Positions 16,387 through 26,124 of a stretch of DNA of 64,000 nt are shown here, piece by piece. A model generated the notes under the pieces. That model made no database searches. It was not told the DNA's origin and was given only the letters and a program-made list of their open reading frames with translations. A program made the translations under genes and the position numbers. The DNA comes from an uncultured Alphaproteobacteria bacterium (lineage in GTDB: Bacteria; Pseudomonadota; Alphaproteobacteria; HIMB59; GCA-002718135): NCBI GenBank assembly GCA_902613275.1, contig CACMGM010000005.1, forward strand, positions 1-64,000. The letters are read 5' to 3'. Numbering within the stretch: position 1 is the stretch's first letter; each line of letters opens with the position of its first letter.

Positions 16387-17148
16387 TTAAGTTAAGTAAA
16401 ACTGATATAAAGCAATCGATGTTGCATTAGAAACATTCAAACTATCAATTTCAAATTTTAAATTATTTTTCATTTTTATCTGAATTATTTCATCGCATTC
16501 CTTTTTTACTAATTCTCTAATACCTTTTCCTTCAGACCCAAAAACTAATACTGATTTTTGTGAAAAATTTAATTTTGAATTTTTATTTTTCGAACTGTCA
16601 AAGCCATAAATCCAATAATTATTTTTTTTAAGAAAAGAAATAGCTCTTCTAATATTTGTCACTCTAATATAATTTACAATTTCTGCGGCACCGGAAGCTG
16701 ATTTATAAAGTGATGAAGTTAGTTCTGGTGAATTATCTTTGCCAACTATAATTCCTGCACAATCAAATAATGCACATGATCTCATTATTGAGCCAATATT
16801 TTGAGGGTCAGTTACTTGATCTAAAATTAAAATTACCGATTTTGATTTTTTACTTTCTACTTTTACAAATTCTTCTAAACCTGGCCAAGTAAGATTTTTT
16901 GTTTTTAGAACTACTCCCTGCGTTGTGTTTTCATTTCCAAATCTTCTTGTGAATTCATTTTGAGGAAGAATGGTAATTTTTTGAGTATTAGATTCATATT
17001 TTTTGGCAAAATTTGTCTGATTTTTATTAATTATAAGCTCAATATTCTCTCTTTTATCATTTTGAAGGGCTGCCTTAACAGAATGTTGACCAAAAATTGT
17101 ATGAATCCCTTGATTTTTTTTAAATTTATTATTTCTAAACTTACTCAT
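16387..17148 (-). CDS. rlmB: 23S rRNA (guanosine-2'-O)-methyltransferase, SpoU/TrmH family
   Basis: 253 residues. The N-terminal substrate-binding domain begins HTIFGQHSVKAAL. The C-terminal SPOUT domain has its three motifs: DPQNIGSIMRSCALFDCAG (motif 1), LVFGSEGKGIRELV (motif 2) and SLNVSNATSIALYQF (motif 3). RlmB modifies G2251 in the ribosomal P-site region; a tRNA methyltransferase of the same family is the main alternative. It stands alone on the minus strand between tRNA-Thr and the tRNA-tuf cluster. Confidence 0.92.
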   Translation of the reverse strand: MSKFRNNKFKKNQGIHTIFGQHSVKAALQNDKRENIELIINKNQTNFAKKYESNTQKITILPQNEFTRRFGNENTTQGVVLKTKNLTWPGLEEFVKVESKKSKSVILILDQVTDPQNIGSIMRSCALFDCAGIIVGKDNSPELTSSLYKSASGAAEIVNYIRVTNIRRAISFLKKNNYWIYGFDSSKNKNSKLNFSQKSVLVFGSEGKGIRELVKKECDEIIQIKMKNNLKFEIDSLNVSNATSIALYQFYLT

Positions 17149-17318
17149 GGTTTAATATCACAGATTTGTCTAATTAATACAATCTAGATATGTACAAAAA
17201 GGCATTTTTTGTCTAAAAGGCCGTTGCTTTTACGAGTATACGTATTTTGCAAAGGTGAAGTTGCTGTTTTAGATTGACATATATACTAATTTATTAGTAT
17301 TGGCCAATTTCTTCAAAT
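17149..17318 (+). promoter_or_regulatory. Promoter region of the tRNA-Tyr/tRNA-Gly/tuf transcript
   Basis: A 170-base spacer, one of the largest in the window. A perfect TTGACA stands at 17274-17279. The palindrome ACTAAT-TT-ATTAGT (17285-17298) covers the expected spacer, and TAGTAT-like -10 sequences lie at its right edge. Further upstream, 17200-17265 is richer in G and C than its surroundings and includes a near-palindrome around TACG...CGTA (17231-17244). Strong stable-RNA/tuf promoter activity is inferred. Confidence 0.45.
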
Positions 17319-17404
17319 GGAGGGGTGGTCGAGTGGTTAAAGGCAGCGGACTGTAAATCCGCCCGCGTGAGCGTACGTAGGTTCGAATCCTACCCCCTCC
17401 ACCA
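17319..17404 (+). tRNA. tRNA-Tyr (anticodon GTA)
   Basis: Class II tRNA with a long variable arm. Acceptor GGAGGGG pairs with CCCCTCC, the anticodon stem is GCGGA/TCCGC around loop CTGTAAA, the T arm is GTAGG-TTCGAAT-CCTAC, and CCA is encoded. First gene of the tRNA-Tyr, tRNA-Gly, tuf, tRNA-Trp series. Confidence 0.97.
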
Positions 17405-17462
17405 TTATGGAGGTAATGGGATGAAAGCATTAAAGTGAGTGTGTGAAGCAGTCAGTTTAGTT

Positions 17463-17536
17463 GCGGGTGTAGCTTAGTGGTAAAGCTCCAGCCTTCCAAG
17501 CTGGCTACGAGGGTTCGATTCCCTTCACCCGCTCCA
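17463..17536 (+). tRNA. tRNA-Gly (anticodon TCC)
   Basis: Acceptor GCGGGTG/CACCCGC, anticodon stem CCAGC/GCTGG around CTTCCAA, T loop TTCGATT, discriminator T as usual for bacterial tRNA-Gly, and encoded CCA. It lies 58 bases after tRNA-Tyr and 26 before tuf, so it is probably cut out of a common precursor. Confidence 0.97.
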
Positions 17537-17562
17537 TAACAAAATATTATTGGGGTAAAAAA

Positions 17563-18753
17563 ATGGCTAAAGCAAAATTCGAAAGAAACAAACCGCATTG
17601 TAACATAGGAACCGTTGGTCACGTTGACCATGGTAAAACAACATTAACCGCTGCTATAACAAAAATATTAGCAGAGACAGGTGGAGCAGAATTTACAGAT
17701 TATGCAAACATTGACAAAGCACCTGAAGAGAGAGAGCGTGGAATAACTATTTCAACTGCACACGTTGAATATGAAACTGAAGCAAGACACTATGCACACG
17801 TTGACTGTCCTGGACACGCCGATTATGTAAAAAACATGATCACTGGCGCCGCTCAAATGGACGGAGGCATCTTAGTTGTTAATGCAGCTGATGGACCAAT
17901 GCCTCAAACAAGAGAACACATACTTCTAGCAAGACAGGTAGGTGTACCTGCTCTCGTTGTATACATGAACAAAGTTGATCAAGTAGATGATAAAGAGTTG
18001 ATTGATCTTGTTGAAATGGAAATTAGAGAACTTTTAACATCTTATGAATTCCCTGGTGATACTATCCCAATCATTAAGGGTTCAGCTTTAGCAGCACTTG
18101 AAGGTAGAGATGATGAAATTGGTAAAAATTCAATTATGGAATTAATGAAAGCAGTTGATGAACATATACCACAACCTAGCCGACCTGTAGATCAGCCTTT
18201 CTTAATGCCAGTTGAGGATGTATTTTCAATTTCTGGTAGAGGTACAGTTGTAACTGGAAGAATTGAACAAGGTCAAGTTAAAGTTGGAGAGGAAATCGAA
18301 ATCCTTGGAATAAGAGAACCTCAAAAAACTACTTGTACTGGTGTTGAGATGTTTAGAAAACTTCTAGACTCTGGTGAGGCCGGAGATAACGTTGGTGTTC
18401 TTCTTCGTGGAACAAAAAGAGAAGAAGTTGAGCGTGGTCAAGTATTAGCAAAACCTGGTTCAATAAAACCTCATACAAAATTTAAAGCAGAAGCGTATGT
18501 TTTAAAAAAGGAAGAGGGTGGAAGGCATACACCATTCTTTTCAAACTACAGACCTCAATTCTACTTTAGAACAACTGATGTAACTGGAACAATTAAATTA
18601 CCAGAAGGCACCGAAATGGTAATGCCTGGTGATAATATTGCTATGGAAGTTACTCTTTTGTCTCCAATTGCAATGGACAAAGGTTTAAAATTTGCAATTA
18701 GAGAAGGTGGAAGAACAGTTGGCGCTGGAGTTGTTGCTGAAATTATTGAATAG
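17563..18753 (+). CDS. tuf: Elongation factor Tu
   Basis: 396-residue GTPase that brings aminoacyl-tRNA to the ribosome. G1 is GHVDHGKTT (19-27), G3 is [10 protein letters not shown]4 is NKVD, and domains II and III are complete to [11 protein letters not shown]. Codon choice is visibly less AT-extreme (GTT/GAA/CGT, C-ending codons) than in the neighbours, as expected for a very highly expressed gene. It lies in the tufB-type position between tRNA genes. No second tuf is found between fusA and rpsJ in this window. Confidence 0.99.
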   Translation: MAKAKFERNKPHCNIGTVGHVDHGKTTLTAAITKILAETGGAEFTDYANIDKAPEERERGITISTAHVEYETEARHYAHVDCPGHADYVKNMITGAAQMDGGILVVNAADGPMPQTREHILLARQVGVPALVVYMNKVDQVDDKELIDLVEMEIRELLTSYEFPGDTIPIIKGSALAALEGRDDEIGKNSIMELMKAVDEHIPQPSRPVDQPFLMPVEDVFSISGRGTVVTGRIEQGQVKVGEEIEILGIREPQKTTCTGVEMFRKLLDSGEAGDNVGVLLRGTKREEVERGQVLAKPGSIKPHTKFKAEAYVLKKEEGGRHTPFFSNYRPQFYFRTTDVTGTIKLPEGTEMVMPGDNIAMEVTLLSPIAMDKGLKFAIREGGRTVGAGVVAEIIE

Positions 18754-18790
18754 TTTTAGAGACCACTCTATCGGTTAGCCAATACTTATT

Positions 18791-18866
18791 AGGAGTGTAG
18801 CTCAACTGGTAGAGCACCGGTCTCCAAAACCGGGGGCTGCGGGTTCAAGTCCTGCCACTCCTGCCA
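18791..18866 (+). tRNA. tRNA-Trp (anticodon CCA)
   Basis: Acceptor AGGAGTG/CACTCCT, anticodon stem CCGGT/ACCGG around CTCCAAA, T arm GCGGG-TTCAAGT-CCTGC with one G-T pair, discriminator G and encoded CCA. The classic bacterial order tuf, tRNA-Trp, secE, nusG is kept. Confidence 0.97.
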
Positions 18867-18880
18867 AGAGAAATGAAAAT

Positions 18881-19096
18881 ATGAATATTGAAAAAAAGAA
18901 AACATCACCAGCTCTTTTTGTAAGACAAGTTAGACAAGAGTTACAAAAAGTAACATGGCCTCAAAGAAGGGATACTTTTATTTCATCGGCAATAGTCATA
19001 TTATTGATTATATTATTCTCATTATTTTTTCTCTTAACCGATCAAATATGGTCTTTTTCAATAAGAAAAATAATTGAAATAGGTTCAGGTTTTTAA
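18881..19096 (+). CDS. secE: Preprotein translocase subunit SecE
   Basis: 71 residues: the single-helix short form of SecE. An amphipathic segment carries the conserved QVRQELQKVTWPQRRD, then comes one membrane helix (about 33-56). It clamps SecY in the SecYEG channel. The stop overlaps the nusG start as TAATG. Confidence 0.96.
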   Translation: MNIEKKKTSPALFVRQVRQELQKVTWPQRRDTFISSAIVILLIILFSLFFLLTDQIWSFSIRKIIEIGSGF

Positions 19097-19629
19097 TGAA
19101 TAAAGCAAGATGGTATGTGCTTCATGCCTATTCAGGTTATGAAAAAAAAGTTGCTGACAGTATTTTAGATCAAGCAACAAAACTTGGTGTCAAAGAACAT
19201 ATTGAAGAAATATCTGTTCCAGTCCAAAATGTTGTTGAAGTAAAAAGGGGTGTTAGAGTAAATACAGAAAGAAAAATTTTTCCTGGATATATTCTTATTA
19301 AAATGAGTTTAAATGATGATACATGGCATATAATTAAAACAACACCAAAACTAAGTGGTTTTTTAGGTAATAAAGGCAAGCCAATTCCAATAAGTAATGC
19401 AGAAGCAAAAAGAATATCTGAACAAGTTATTGATGGTGTAGAAAAATCAAGACCTGCAATCATGTATGATATTGGTGAACAGGTTAAAGTAATTGATGGA
19501 CCTTTTGCATCATTTAATGGAGAGATTGAGCAAATAGATGAAGATAAAGCGAGACTTAGAGTTGCTGTTTCAATTTTTGGAAGATCTACACCTGTTGATC
19601 TAGAATACTCTCAGGTAGAAAAGGTATAA
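19096..19629 (+). CDS. nusG: Transcription termination/antitermination factor NusG
   Basis: 177 residues: an NGN domain starting ARWYVLHAYSGYEKKVA and reaching FPGYILIKM, and a C-terminal KOW domain with EQVKVIDGPFASFNGEIEQID. It couples RNA polymerase to the leading ribosome and to Rho. Translationally coupled to secE; rplK follows after 3 bases. Confidence 0.98.
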   Translation: MNKARWYVLHAYSGYEKKVADSILDQATKLGVKEHIEEISVPVQNVVEVKRGVRVNTERKIFPGYILIKMSLNDDTWHIIKTTPKLSGFLGNKGKPIPISNAEAKRISEQVIDGVEKSRPAIMYDIGEQVKVIDGPFASFNGEIEQIDEDKARLRVAVSIFGRSTPVDLEYSQVEKV

Positions 19630-19632
19630 AAT

Positions 19633-20061
19633 ATGGCAAAAGAAATTTTAGGATTGATTAAATTACAAATACCTGCTGGAGGAGCTAATCCATCCCCTCC
19701 TGTTGGCCCAGCACTTGGGCAAAGAGGTCTTAACATAATGGATTTCTGTAAAGCATTTAATGATAAGACTAAAGATTTAGAAAAAGGAGCGCCAATTCCA
19801 GTCATTATAACAGCATACAAGGACAGAAGTTTTGACTTTACTACAAAATTACCACCAGTAAGTTATTATCTAAAAAAAGCTGCTAAAATTAAAAAAGGAA
19901 ACTCGACTCCTGGAAGGTCATTAGTAGGTAAAGTCACATCACAAGATATTGAAAAAATTGCAAAGGAAAAAATGCAAGATTTGAACGCTATCGATTTAAA
20001 TGGAGCGGTGAATATGGTTAAAGGATCAGCTGTTTCAATGGGTATGGAGGTAGTAGGTTGA
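19633..20061 (+). CDS. rplK: Ribosomal protein L11
   Basis: 142 residues with the proline-rich N-terminal [19 protein letters not shown] and the rRNA-binding C-terminal domain ending [12 protein letters not shown]. It forms the stalk base that contacts EF-G, EF-Tu and RelA. The stop overlaps the rplA start by 4 bases. Confidence 0.98.
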   Translation: MAKEILGLIKLQIPAGGANPSPPVGPALGQRGLNIMDFCKAFNDKTKDLEKGAPIPVIITAYKDRSFDFTTKLPPVSYYLKKAAKIKKGNSTPGRSLVGKVTSQDIEKIAKEKMQDLNAIDLNGAVNMVKGSAVSMGMEVVG

Positions 20062-20750
20062 TGAAAATAACAAAAAATAGAAAAAAAATATTAAATAATT
20101 TTGATACCACTAAAATTTATGAGCCACTTGAAGCAATTAAAATATTAAAAGAAAAATCTTATGTTAAGTTCAATGAAACAATTGATATTTCAATTAATCT
20201 AGGAATTGATAGTAATAAAACTGATCAAAATATTAAAGGTGTGGTAAAACTTCCAAAAGGATCTGGCAAGATTGTAAAAGTCGCAGTAGTTGCAAATGAA
20301 GACAAACACAATGATGCAAAAAATAATGGAGCAGATTTAGTTGGAAGTGATGATTTAATTGAAACAATTTCTAAATCAAAAATAGAATTTGATGTATTAA
20401 TTGCTACTCCAGATATGATGCCTAAATTAGGGAAAGTTGCTAAAATACTTGGACCAAAAGGATTGATGCCAAATCCTAAACTTGGAACAGTTACAAATGA
20501 AATTTCTCAATCAGTGAATGATGCTAAATCAGGTCAAGTTAAATTTAAAAATGATAAATCTGGTATTGTGCATGCTGGTGTTGGAAAAATAAATTTTAGT
20601 GAAGAAGATTTGTTAGAAAATATTAAAACATTTTTTTCTTCAGTTAGTAAAAGTAAACCCGATGCCGTTAAGGGTTCTTTTATAAAAAAGGTTACCATAG
20701 CTTCAACTATGGGAGTTGGATTAAATATTAACCAAGCTAGCTTGCGTTAA
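20058..20750 (+). CDS. rplA: Ribosomal protein L1
   Basis: 230 residues. It has the L1 signature around [29 protein letters not shown] (given here as its key parts, PDMMPKLG and [10 protein letters not shown]) and ends with [12 protein letters not shown]. It builds the mobile L1 stalk near the E site and is the usual autogenous repressor of the L11 operon in bacteria. Confidence 0.98.
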   Translation: MMKITKNRKKILNNFDTTKIYEPLEAIKILKEKSYVKFNETIDISINLGIDSNKTDQNIKGVVKLPKGSGKIVKVAVVANEDKHNDAKNNGADLVGSDDLIETISKSKIEFDVLIATPDMMPKLGKVAKILGPKGLMPNPKLGTVTNEISQSVNDAKSGQVKFKNDKSGIVHAGVGKINFSEEDLLENIKTFFSSVSKSKPDAVKGSFIKKVTIASTMGVGLNINQASLR

Positions 20751-20779
20751 TTAATCCAAAAGATGATCATTGATCATCA

Positions 20780-20857
20780 CCTGTCAAAGACTGCAGGAGC
20801 TTTGAGCTTAATATCCTGCATAGACTGAAGCGAGTCATTGATTTGCTTCTTGACAGG
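20780..20857 (+). ncRNA. L10 leader (ribosomal protein autoregulatory RNA)
   Basis: In the rplA-rplJ gap the outer stem CCTGTCAA (20780-20787) pairs perfectly with TTGACAGG (20850-20857). Inside are TGCAGGA/TCCTGCA (20792-20798/20814-20820) and a second arm, GACT...AGTC or GAAGC...GCTTC (20823-20849). This is the layout of the L10(L12)4 binding leader that lets L10 repress rplJL translation. The structure was read by eye, not computed. Confidence 0.8.
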
Positions 20858-20861
20858 CTTT

Positions 20862-20888
20862 AAATTAGTTTGGTGGTCAAACTAATTT
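20862..20888 (+). promoter_or_regulatory. Perfect 11-bp hairpin after the L10 leader
   Basis: AAATTAGTTTG (20862-20872), loop GTGGT, then CAAACTAATTT (20878-20888). It lies between the L10 leader and the rplJ Shine-Dalgarno sequence at 20925-20928. No T run follows, so it is not a standard terminator. It may form part of the switch that exposes or hides the rplJ start, or be an RNase III site. Confidence 0.5.
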
Positions 20889-20933
20889 TAGCTAATATTG
20901 GATCTTTTAGATCCAATTAAAACCGAGGTTGAC

Positions 20934-21455
20934 GTGAAACGTTCTGAAAAAAAAGATTTTGTAAGTAATCTCAAAGAAGAATTTTCAAATTCTACTTCTG
21001 TAATTGTTGCCGAATATTCTGGTCTAACAGTTAATGAAACAGAGCAGCTCAGAAAAGAAATGAGAGATAATGGCGCAAAATTTAAAGTAACTAAGAACAG
21101 ACTCACTAAACTTGCTATATCTGAAACTCAATTTAAAGATATTTCTGAGCTTTTTATAGGCCCAACGGCAATTGCTTATTCTGATGATGCAGTAGCACCA
21201 GCAAAAGTTGCAGTTAGTTTTGAAAAAAAATTTGAAAAGTTTAAAATTATCGGTGGAGGCTATAACGGTGAGAAAATTGACAAAGAAAAAATTGATTTTC
21301 TTGCAAAATTACCTTCATTGGATGAGTTAAGAGGAAAAATAATAGGATTAATATCTGCACCTGCTCAAAAGATAGCTTCAATTACAATTGAGCCTGGAGT
21401 ACAAATTGCGAGATTAATTAGTTCTAACAGTAGCAATAAACAAGAGTCGAACTAG
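20934..21455 (+). CDS. rplJ: Ribosomal protein L10
   Basis: 173 residues from GTG 20934, chosen because GAGG (20925-20928) sits at proper spacing and because the start MKRSEKKDFV fits the family length. The frame remains open to a TTG at 20898, which would extend into leader sequence. Core features are VIVAEYSGLTVNE, the rRNA-binding RKEMRDNGAKFKVTKNRL and a C-terminal helix that binds L7/L12 dimers. It is the repressor that should bind its own leader just upstream. Confidence 0.95.
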   Translation: MKRSEKKDFVSNLKEEFSNSTSVIVAEYSGLTVNETEQLRKEMRDNGAKFKVTKNRLTKLAISETQFKDISELFIGPTAIAYSDDAVAPAKVAVSFEKKFEKFKIIGGGYNGEKIDKEKIDFLAKLPSLDELRGKIIGLISAPAQKIASITIEPGVQIARLISSNSSNKQESN

Positions 21456-21472
21456 GTAATAAGGAGAAATAA

Positions 21473-21850
21473 ATGGCTGATTTAAATAAAATAGTGGAAG
21501 ACCTCTCTTCTTTAACTGTGCTTGAGGCAGCTGAATTAAGTAAACTACTTGAAGAAAAATGGGGTGTATCTGCTGCTGCTCCTGTAGCTGTTGCAGCAGC
21601 TCCTGCTTCAGGTAGTGAAGAAGCCGCAGCAGAAGAGAAGACAGAATTTGATATTGAACTATCTGAATCTGGATCTAACAAAATTGCTGTTATTAAAGAG
21701 GTTCGCACCATTACTGGACTTGGCTTAAAAGAAGCAAAAGATCTAGTTGAAGGAGCACCCAAACCACTAAAACAAGGGGTTAAAAAAGAAGAAGCTGAAG
21801 AAATGAAAAAAGCATTAGAAGCAGCTGGCGCTAAAGTTACATTAAAATAA
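21473..21850 (+). CDS. rplL: Ribosomal protein L7/L12
   Basis: 125 residues: an N-terminal dimerisation helix (about 1-34), an Ala-rich hinge, and a C-terminal factor-binding domain with [20 protein letters not shown] and a terminal GAKVTLK. It is the multicopy stalk protein that recruits GTPase factors. A strong AAGGAG Shine-Dalgarno precedes the ATG. Confidence 0.98.
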   Translation: MADLNKIVEDLSSLTVLEAAELSKLLEEKWGVSAAAPVAVAAAPASGSEEAAAEEKTEFDIELSESGSNKIAVIKEVRTITGLGLKEAKDLVEGAPKPLKQGVKKEEAEEMKKALEAAGAKVTLK

Positions 21851-21860
21851 ATTAAAGTAT

Positions 21861-21887
21861 ATTGTAGGCCTTAAAAAGGCCTACAAT
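21861..21887 (+). promoter_or_regulatory. 12-bp hairpin between rplL and rpoB
   Basis: ATTGTAGGCCTT (21861-21872), loop AAA, AAGGCCTACAAT (21876-21887). It is perfectly self-complementary and one of the most GC-rich pieces in the gap. The sequence after it is TAATATT, not a T run. In other bacteria this spot holds an attenuator or RNase III processing site that separates rplL from rpoB expression; that role is inferred. Confidence 0.6.
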
Positions 21888-21918
21888 TAATATTAAAAAG
21901 TTTAATTAAGGAGATAAA

Positions 21919-24900
21919 GTGAGTTTAGATCATATTAATATAAAAAAGATTAGAAAATCTTTTGGTAAAATTCCTCTGGTAACATCCTTACCAAATTTGG
22001 TTGAAGTTCAAAAAAGATCATTTGATAATTTTTTACAACTGAGAACTGATCCTGAAAAGAGAGAGAATATTGGTCTTCACTCTATTTTTAAATCCGTATT
22101 TCCAATACATGATTATGCTGAAAGAGCTACTGTTGATTATGTAAGCTATAATCTTGGAGTTCCAAAATATGATGTTGAAGAATGTTCACAAAGAGGAATG
22201 ACTTACGGAACACCTCTTTTAGTTAATTTTCGTTTAATAATTTGGGATATAGATGAAATTGCAGGAACTAAATCTGTTAGAGATATAAAAGAGCAAGAGG
22301 TATATATGGGTGATATCCCACTAATGACCAAAAATGCTACTTTTGTGGTAAATGGTACGGAGAGAGTGGTTGTAAGTCAAATGCATAGATCTCCAGGAGT
22401 TTTTTTTGATCATGATTTTGGAAAAACTCACACTAGTGGTAAATATCTTTTCAATGCTAGAATAATTCCTTACAGGGGCTCATGGTTAGATTTTGAACAT
22501 GACGCTAAAAATAACATTCATGCTAGAATTGATAGAAAACGAAAATTTCCAGTTACTACACTTTTTAAATGTCTCCTGGGCGATTTATCAGAAAAATATA
22601 TTAGAGAATGTGAAGAAAATAAAATTGAGCCTGATTCAAAAAGAATTCTAGGTATGACTAATGAAGAAATATTATCATTATTTTATGATAATATTATATA
22701 TAAGAAAAATAACTACGGTTGGTCATTCAAAGATGATCTGTCATTTTTTAAATCAAAGATACTAAATTACGATTTACTAGACTCTAAAGATGGTAAAGTA
22801 GTTGTGTCTAAGGGCACTAAAGTTAATCAAAAAATACTAAATGATTTAAAAAAGAAAAATGTCTCAAACATAACTATCAGCGAAGAGTCATTACTAGGCT
22901 TTTTCATATCTTCAGATATTATTGATGAAAAAACAGGTAAAATATTTTTTGAAGCTGGATACGAAATAGATGAAACTTTTTTACAATTCCTTAACGAAAA
23001 TAAAATAAATAGAATTGATATTCTTAAAGCTGACAATATTGAAATTGGTTCTTACATAAGAAATACACTTCAGTCTGATAAAGCAAGGTCTAGAGAAGAG
23101 GCATTATTTGAAATTTTCAAAATATTACGACCTGGAGAACCTCCTACAATAGAAACTGCTGAAAATCTTTTTAACAATCTTTTTTTTAATGCAGATAGAT
23201 ATGACTTATCTTCTGTAGGCAGATTAAAAATAAATGCCAAATTTAAAAAGAACTCTTCAATTGAACAAAGAATTTTAGACAAAAGTGATATTTTGGATGT
23301 TGTTAAACATATGCATAAACTTATTGATGGTAAAGGTGAAATTGATGATATTGATCATTTAGCTAATAGAAGAGTCAGATCTGTAGGAGAACTTTTAGAA
23401 AACCAATATAGAATTGGCCTACTAAAAATGGACAGAGCAATCAAAGAGCGATTAAGTTCCTTGGAAGTTGACAATATAATGCCTCAGGATATTGTTAATG
23501 CTAAACCAGTTGTTGCTTCTATAAAAGAATTTTTCGGATTAAGTCAACTTAGTCAGTTTATGGATCAAACAAATCCTTTAAGTGAAATAACACATAAGCG
23601 ACGAGTTTCCGCACTTGGACCAGGTGGATTAAATAGGGAAAGAGCCGGATTTGAGGTTAGGGATGTACACCAAACTCATTATGGTAGAATATGTCCAATA
23701 GAGACTCCTGAGGGAGCTAATATTGGATTAATAAATAGCTTAGCTTCTTATTCAAGAATTAATAAATTCGGTTTCATTGAAACACCATACAGAATCGTTA
23801 ATTCGGGAAAGGTTTCTGATAGAGTTATTTATTTGAGTGCAATAGATGAGGAGGATTTTGTTATTGCTCAAGCAAATGCAGAAGTTGACTCAAAAGGTAA
23901 ATTCGCAAATCAAATTGTTAGTTGCAGAAAAAATGGTGAATTTATCAATGTAGATATTGATGCTATAGATTTGATGGATGTATCACCTCAGCAGTTAGTG
24001 TCAGTAGCTTCATCACTTATTCCTTTTTTAGAAAATGATGATGCAAATAGAGCTTTAATGGGTTCAAATATGATGAGGCAAGCCGTTCCATTAATCAAAC
24101 CTAAAGCTCCTCTTGTTGGAACTGGTATGGAATATACCGTTGCCAATGATAGTGGATCAACAATTGTTGCAAAAAGAGAGGGTATAGTTGATCAACTAGA
24201 TGCGAATAGAATTGTAATTCGAATAACTGACAAAAATGACAAGACACTTAATAAAATTGATATTTATAATTTATCAAAATTTCAGAGATCCAATCAAAAT
24301 ACTTGTATTACCCAGCGTCCACTTGTTAATGTTGGAGATAAGATTCTAAAAAATCAAGTGATTGCTGATGGTCCAGCTACTGATCTAGGCGAACTTGCTT
24401 TAGGAAGAAATGTTCTAGCAGCATTTATGCCATGGAATGGTTATAATTTTGAGGACTCAATCCTAATTTCTGAAAAAGTTGTTCAAGATGATGTTTTTAC
24501 TTCTATACATGTTGAAGAATTTGAAGTTATGTCTAGAGATACTAAATTAGGCCCTGAAGAAATAACCAGAGATATTCCAAATGCTAGTGAAGAAATGCTT
24601 GTGAATCTTGATGAAACGGGAATAGTATATGTTGGAGCTGAGGTTAATTCTGGAGATATACTAGTTGGTAAAGTAACTCCAAAAGGAGAATCTCCTATGA
24701 CGCCAGAGGAAAAATTACTAAGAGCTATTTTTGGAGAAAAAGCTGCTGACGTAAAAGATACAAGTTTAAGAGTTCCTCCAGGAGTTAAAGGTACAGTTGT
24801 TGAAATAAGAGTATTTTCAAGAAGAGGTATTGAGAAAGATGAAAGAGCAATAAGTATTGAAAATAATCAAATTGAAGTAATTGCTCGTGATAGGGATGAT

Positions 24901-26124
24901 GAATTAAAAATACTTGAAAAAAGTTTTGGTAATCATCTTAGAGAGTTACTTAACAATCAAACTTTTATTTCAGGTATTGATAAATTTACAAAAAATAGTC
25001 AAATAAAATATGAACAAATCGAAAGTTTGAGCTTAAATGAACTTTTAAAAATTAATATCTCAGATGATAAAAAAAATAATCAAATAGAGCTTTTAGTTAA
25101 AAACTATCAAAATCAACTTGGAAATATCAATCAAAAATTTGAAAATAAAATTGATAAAATTCAAAGTGGTGATGAACTACTTCCTGGTGTTTTGAAATTA
25201 ATAAAAGTATTTATTTCGGTGAAGCGTAAACTGCAACCTGGAGATAAAATGGCAGGTAGGCATGGTAACAAAGGAGTCATATCAAAAATTTGTCCTGTTG
25301 AAGATATGCCATATCTTGAAGATGGCACTCCAGTGGATATAGTATTAAATCCTTTAGGTGTTCCAAGTCGAATGAATATTGGTCAAATTCTAGAAACACA
25401 CTTGGGATGGGCTTCAGCTTCAATAGGAAGACAAGTTAATGAAATGATCAAAAAAATTCAATCAGCTGGCAATACTAGCGATCTAAGAAATAAATTATTA
25501 GAGATATATAATTTAGAAGACCATCAAAAGTTAATCAAAGGTATGAATGACGATGAAATTTTAGAATTAGGTAATAATTTAAAGGATGGAATTCCATTTG
25601 CCACGCCAGTATTTGATGGTGCAAAAGAGAAGGACATAACCAATTTATTATCTCTTTCAGGTGTTTCAAAAACCGGTCAAGAAACATTATACGATGGTAT
25701 AACAGGTCAAAAATTTGAAAGACCAGTAACTGTAGGTTACATGTATATGTTAAAGTTACATCATCTTGTAGATGAAAAGATACATGCTAGATCGATAGGT
25801 CCTTATAGTTTGGTAACTCAACAACCACTAGGAGGTAAAGCTCAATTTGGTGGTCAAAGATTTGGAGAGATGGAAGTATGGGCTTTAGAAGCCTACGGTG
25901 CAGCCTACACACTTCAAGAAATTCTAACTATAAAATCTGACGATGTTGCAGGCAGGACAAAGGTTTATGAATCAATAGTTAAAGGAGATAACAATTTTGA
26001 ATCAGGTACTCCAGAGTCTTTCAATGTTATGGTAAAAGAATTAAGATCTCTTGGATTGAATTTAGATTTTAAAGAAAATTTAAAAGATAATAATGTTACT
26101 AACTTAATAGGATCAAATGAATAA
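21919..26124 (+). CDS. rpoB: RNA polymerase subunit beta
   Basis: 1401 residues, full length. GTG start at 21919 behind AAGGAGATAAA. The rifampicin pocket reads [18 protein letters not shown] with [13 protein letters not shown] and no obvious resistance change. Other marks are [31 protein letters not shown], the [18 protein letters not shown] loop, and a C-terminal region with [21 protein letters not shown]. It overlaps rpoC by 8 bases. Confidence 0.99.
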   Translation: MSLDHINIKKIRKSFGKIPLVTSLPNLVEVQKRSFDNFLQLRTDPEKRENIGLHSIFKSVFPIHDYAERATVDYVSYNLGVPKYDVEECSQRGMTYGTPLLVNFRLIIWDIDEIAGTKSVRDIKEQEVYMGDIPLMTKNATFVVNGTERVVVSQMHRSPGVFFDHDFGKTHTSGKYLFNARIIPYRGSWLDFEHDAKNNIHARIDRKRKFPVTTLFKCLLGDLSEKYIRECEENKIEPDSKRILGMTNEEILSLFYDNIIYKKNNYGWSFKDDLSFFKSKILNYDLLDSKDGKVVVSKGTKVNQKILNDLKKKNVSNITISEESLLGFFISSDIIDEKTGKIFFEAGYEIDETFLQFLNENKINRIDILKADNIEIGSYIRNTLQSDKARSREEALFEIFKILRPGEPPTIETAENLFNNLFFNADRYDLSSVGRLKINAKFKKNSSIEQRILDKSDILDVVKHMHKLIDGKGEIDDIDHLANRRVRSVGELLENQYRIGLLKMDRAIKERLSSLEVDNIMPQDIVNAKPVVASIKEFFGLSQLSQFMDQTNPLSEITHKRRVSALGPGGLNRERAGFEVRDVHQTHYGRICPIETPEGANIGLINSLASYSRINKFGFIETPYRIVNSGKVSDRVIYLSAIDEEDFVIAQANAEVDSKGKFANQIVSCRKNGEFINVDIDAIDLMDVSPQQLVSVASSLIPFLENDDANRALMGSNMMRQAVPLIKPKAPLVGTGMEYTVANDSGSTIVAKREGIVDQLDANRIVIRITDKNDKTLNKIDIYNLSKFQRSNQNTCITQRPLVNVGDKILKNQVIADGPATDLGELALGRNVLAAFMPWNGYNFEDSILISEKVVQDDVFTSIHVEEFEVMSRDTKLGPEEITRDIPNASEEMLVNLDETGIVYVGAEVNSGDILVGKVTPKGESPMTPEEKLLRAIFGEKAADVKDTSLRVPPGVKGTVVEIRVFSRRGIEKDERAISIENNQIEVIARDRDDELKILEKSFGNHLRELLNNQTFISGIDKFTKNSQIKYEQIESLSLNELLKINISDDKKNNQIELLVKNYQNQLGNINQKFENKIDKIQSGDELLPGVLKLIKVFISVKRKLQPGDKMAGRHGNKGVISKICPVEDMPYLEDGTPVDIVLNPLGVPSRMNIGQILETHLGWASASIGRQVNEMIKKIQSAGNTSDLRNKLLEIYNLEDHQKLIKGMNDDEILELGNNLKDGIPFATPVFDGAKEKDITNLLSLSGVSKTGQETLYDGITGQKFERPVTVGYMYMLKLHHLVDEKIHARSIGPYSLVTQQPLGGKAQFGGQRFGEMEVWALEAYGAAYTLQEILTIKSDDVAGRTKVYESIVKGDNNFESGTPESFNVMVKELRSLGLNLDFKENLKDNNVTNLIGSNE

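Noticed and set aside
20862..20888. Rho-independent terminator after the L10 leader
   Set aside because: The stem is perfect but no T run follows, and rplJL must be transcribed through it.
20898..20933. TTG start for rplJ
   Set aside because: It lies in leader sequence; GTG 20934 has a good Shine-Dalgarno at correct spacing and gives the normal L10 length.
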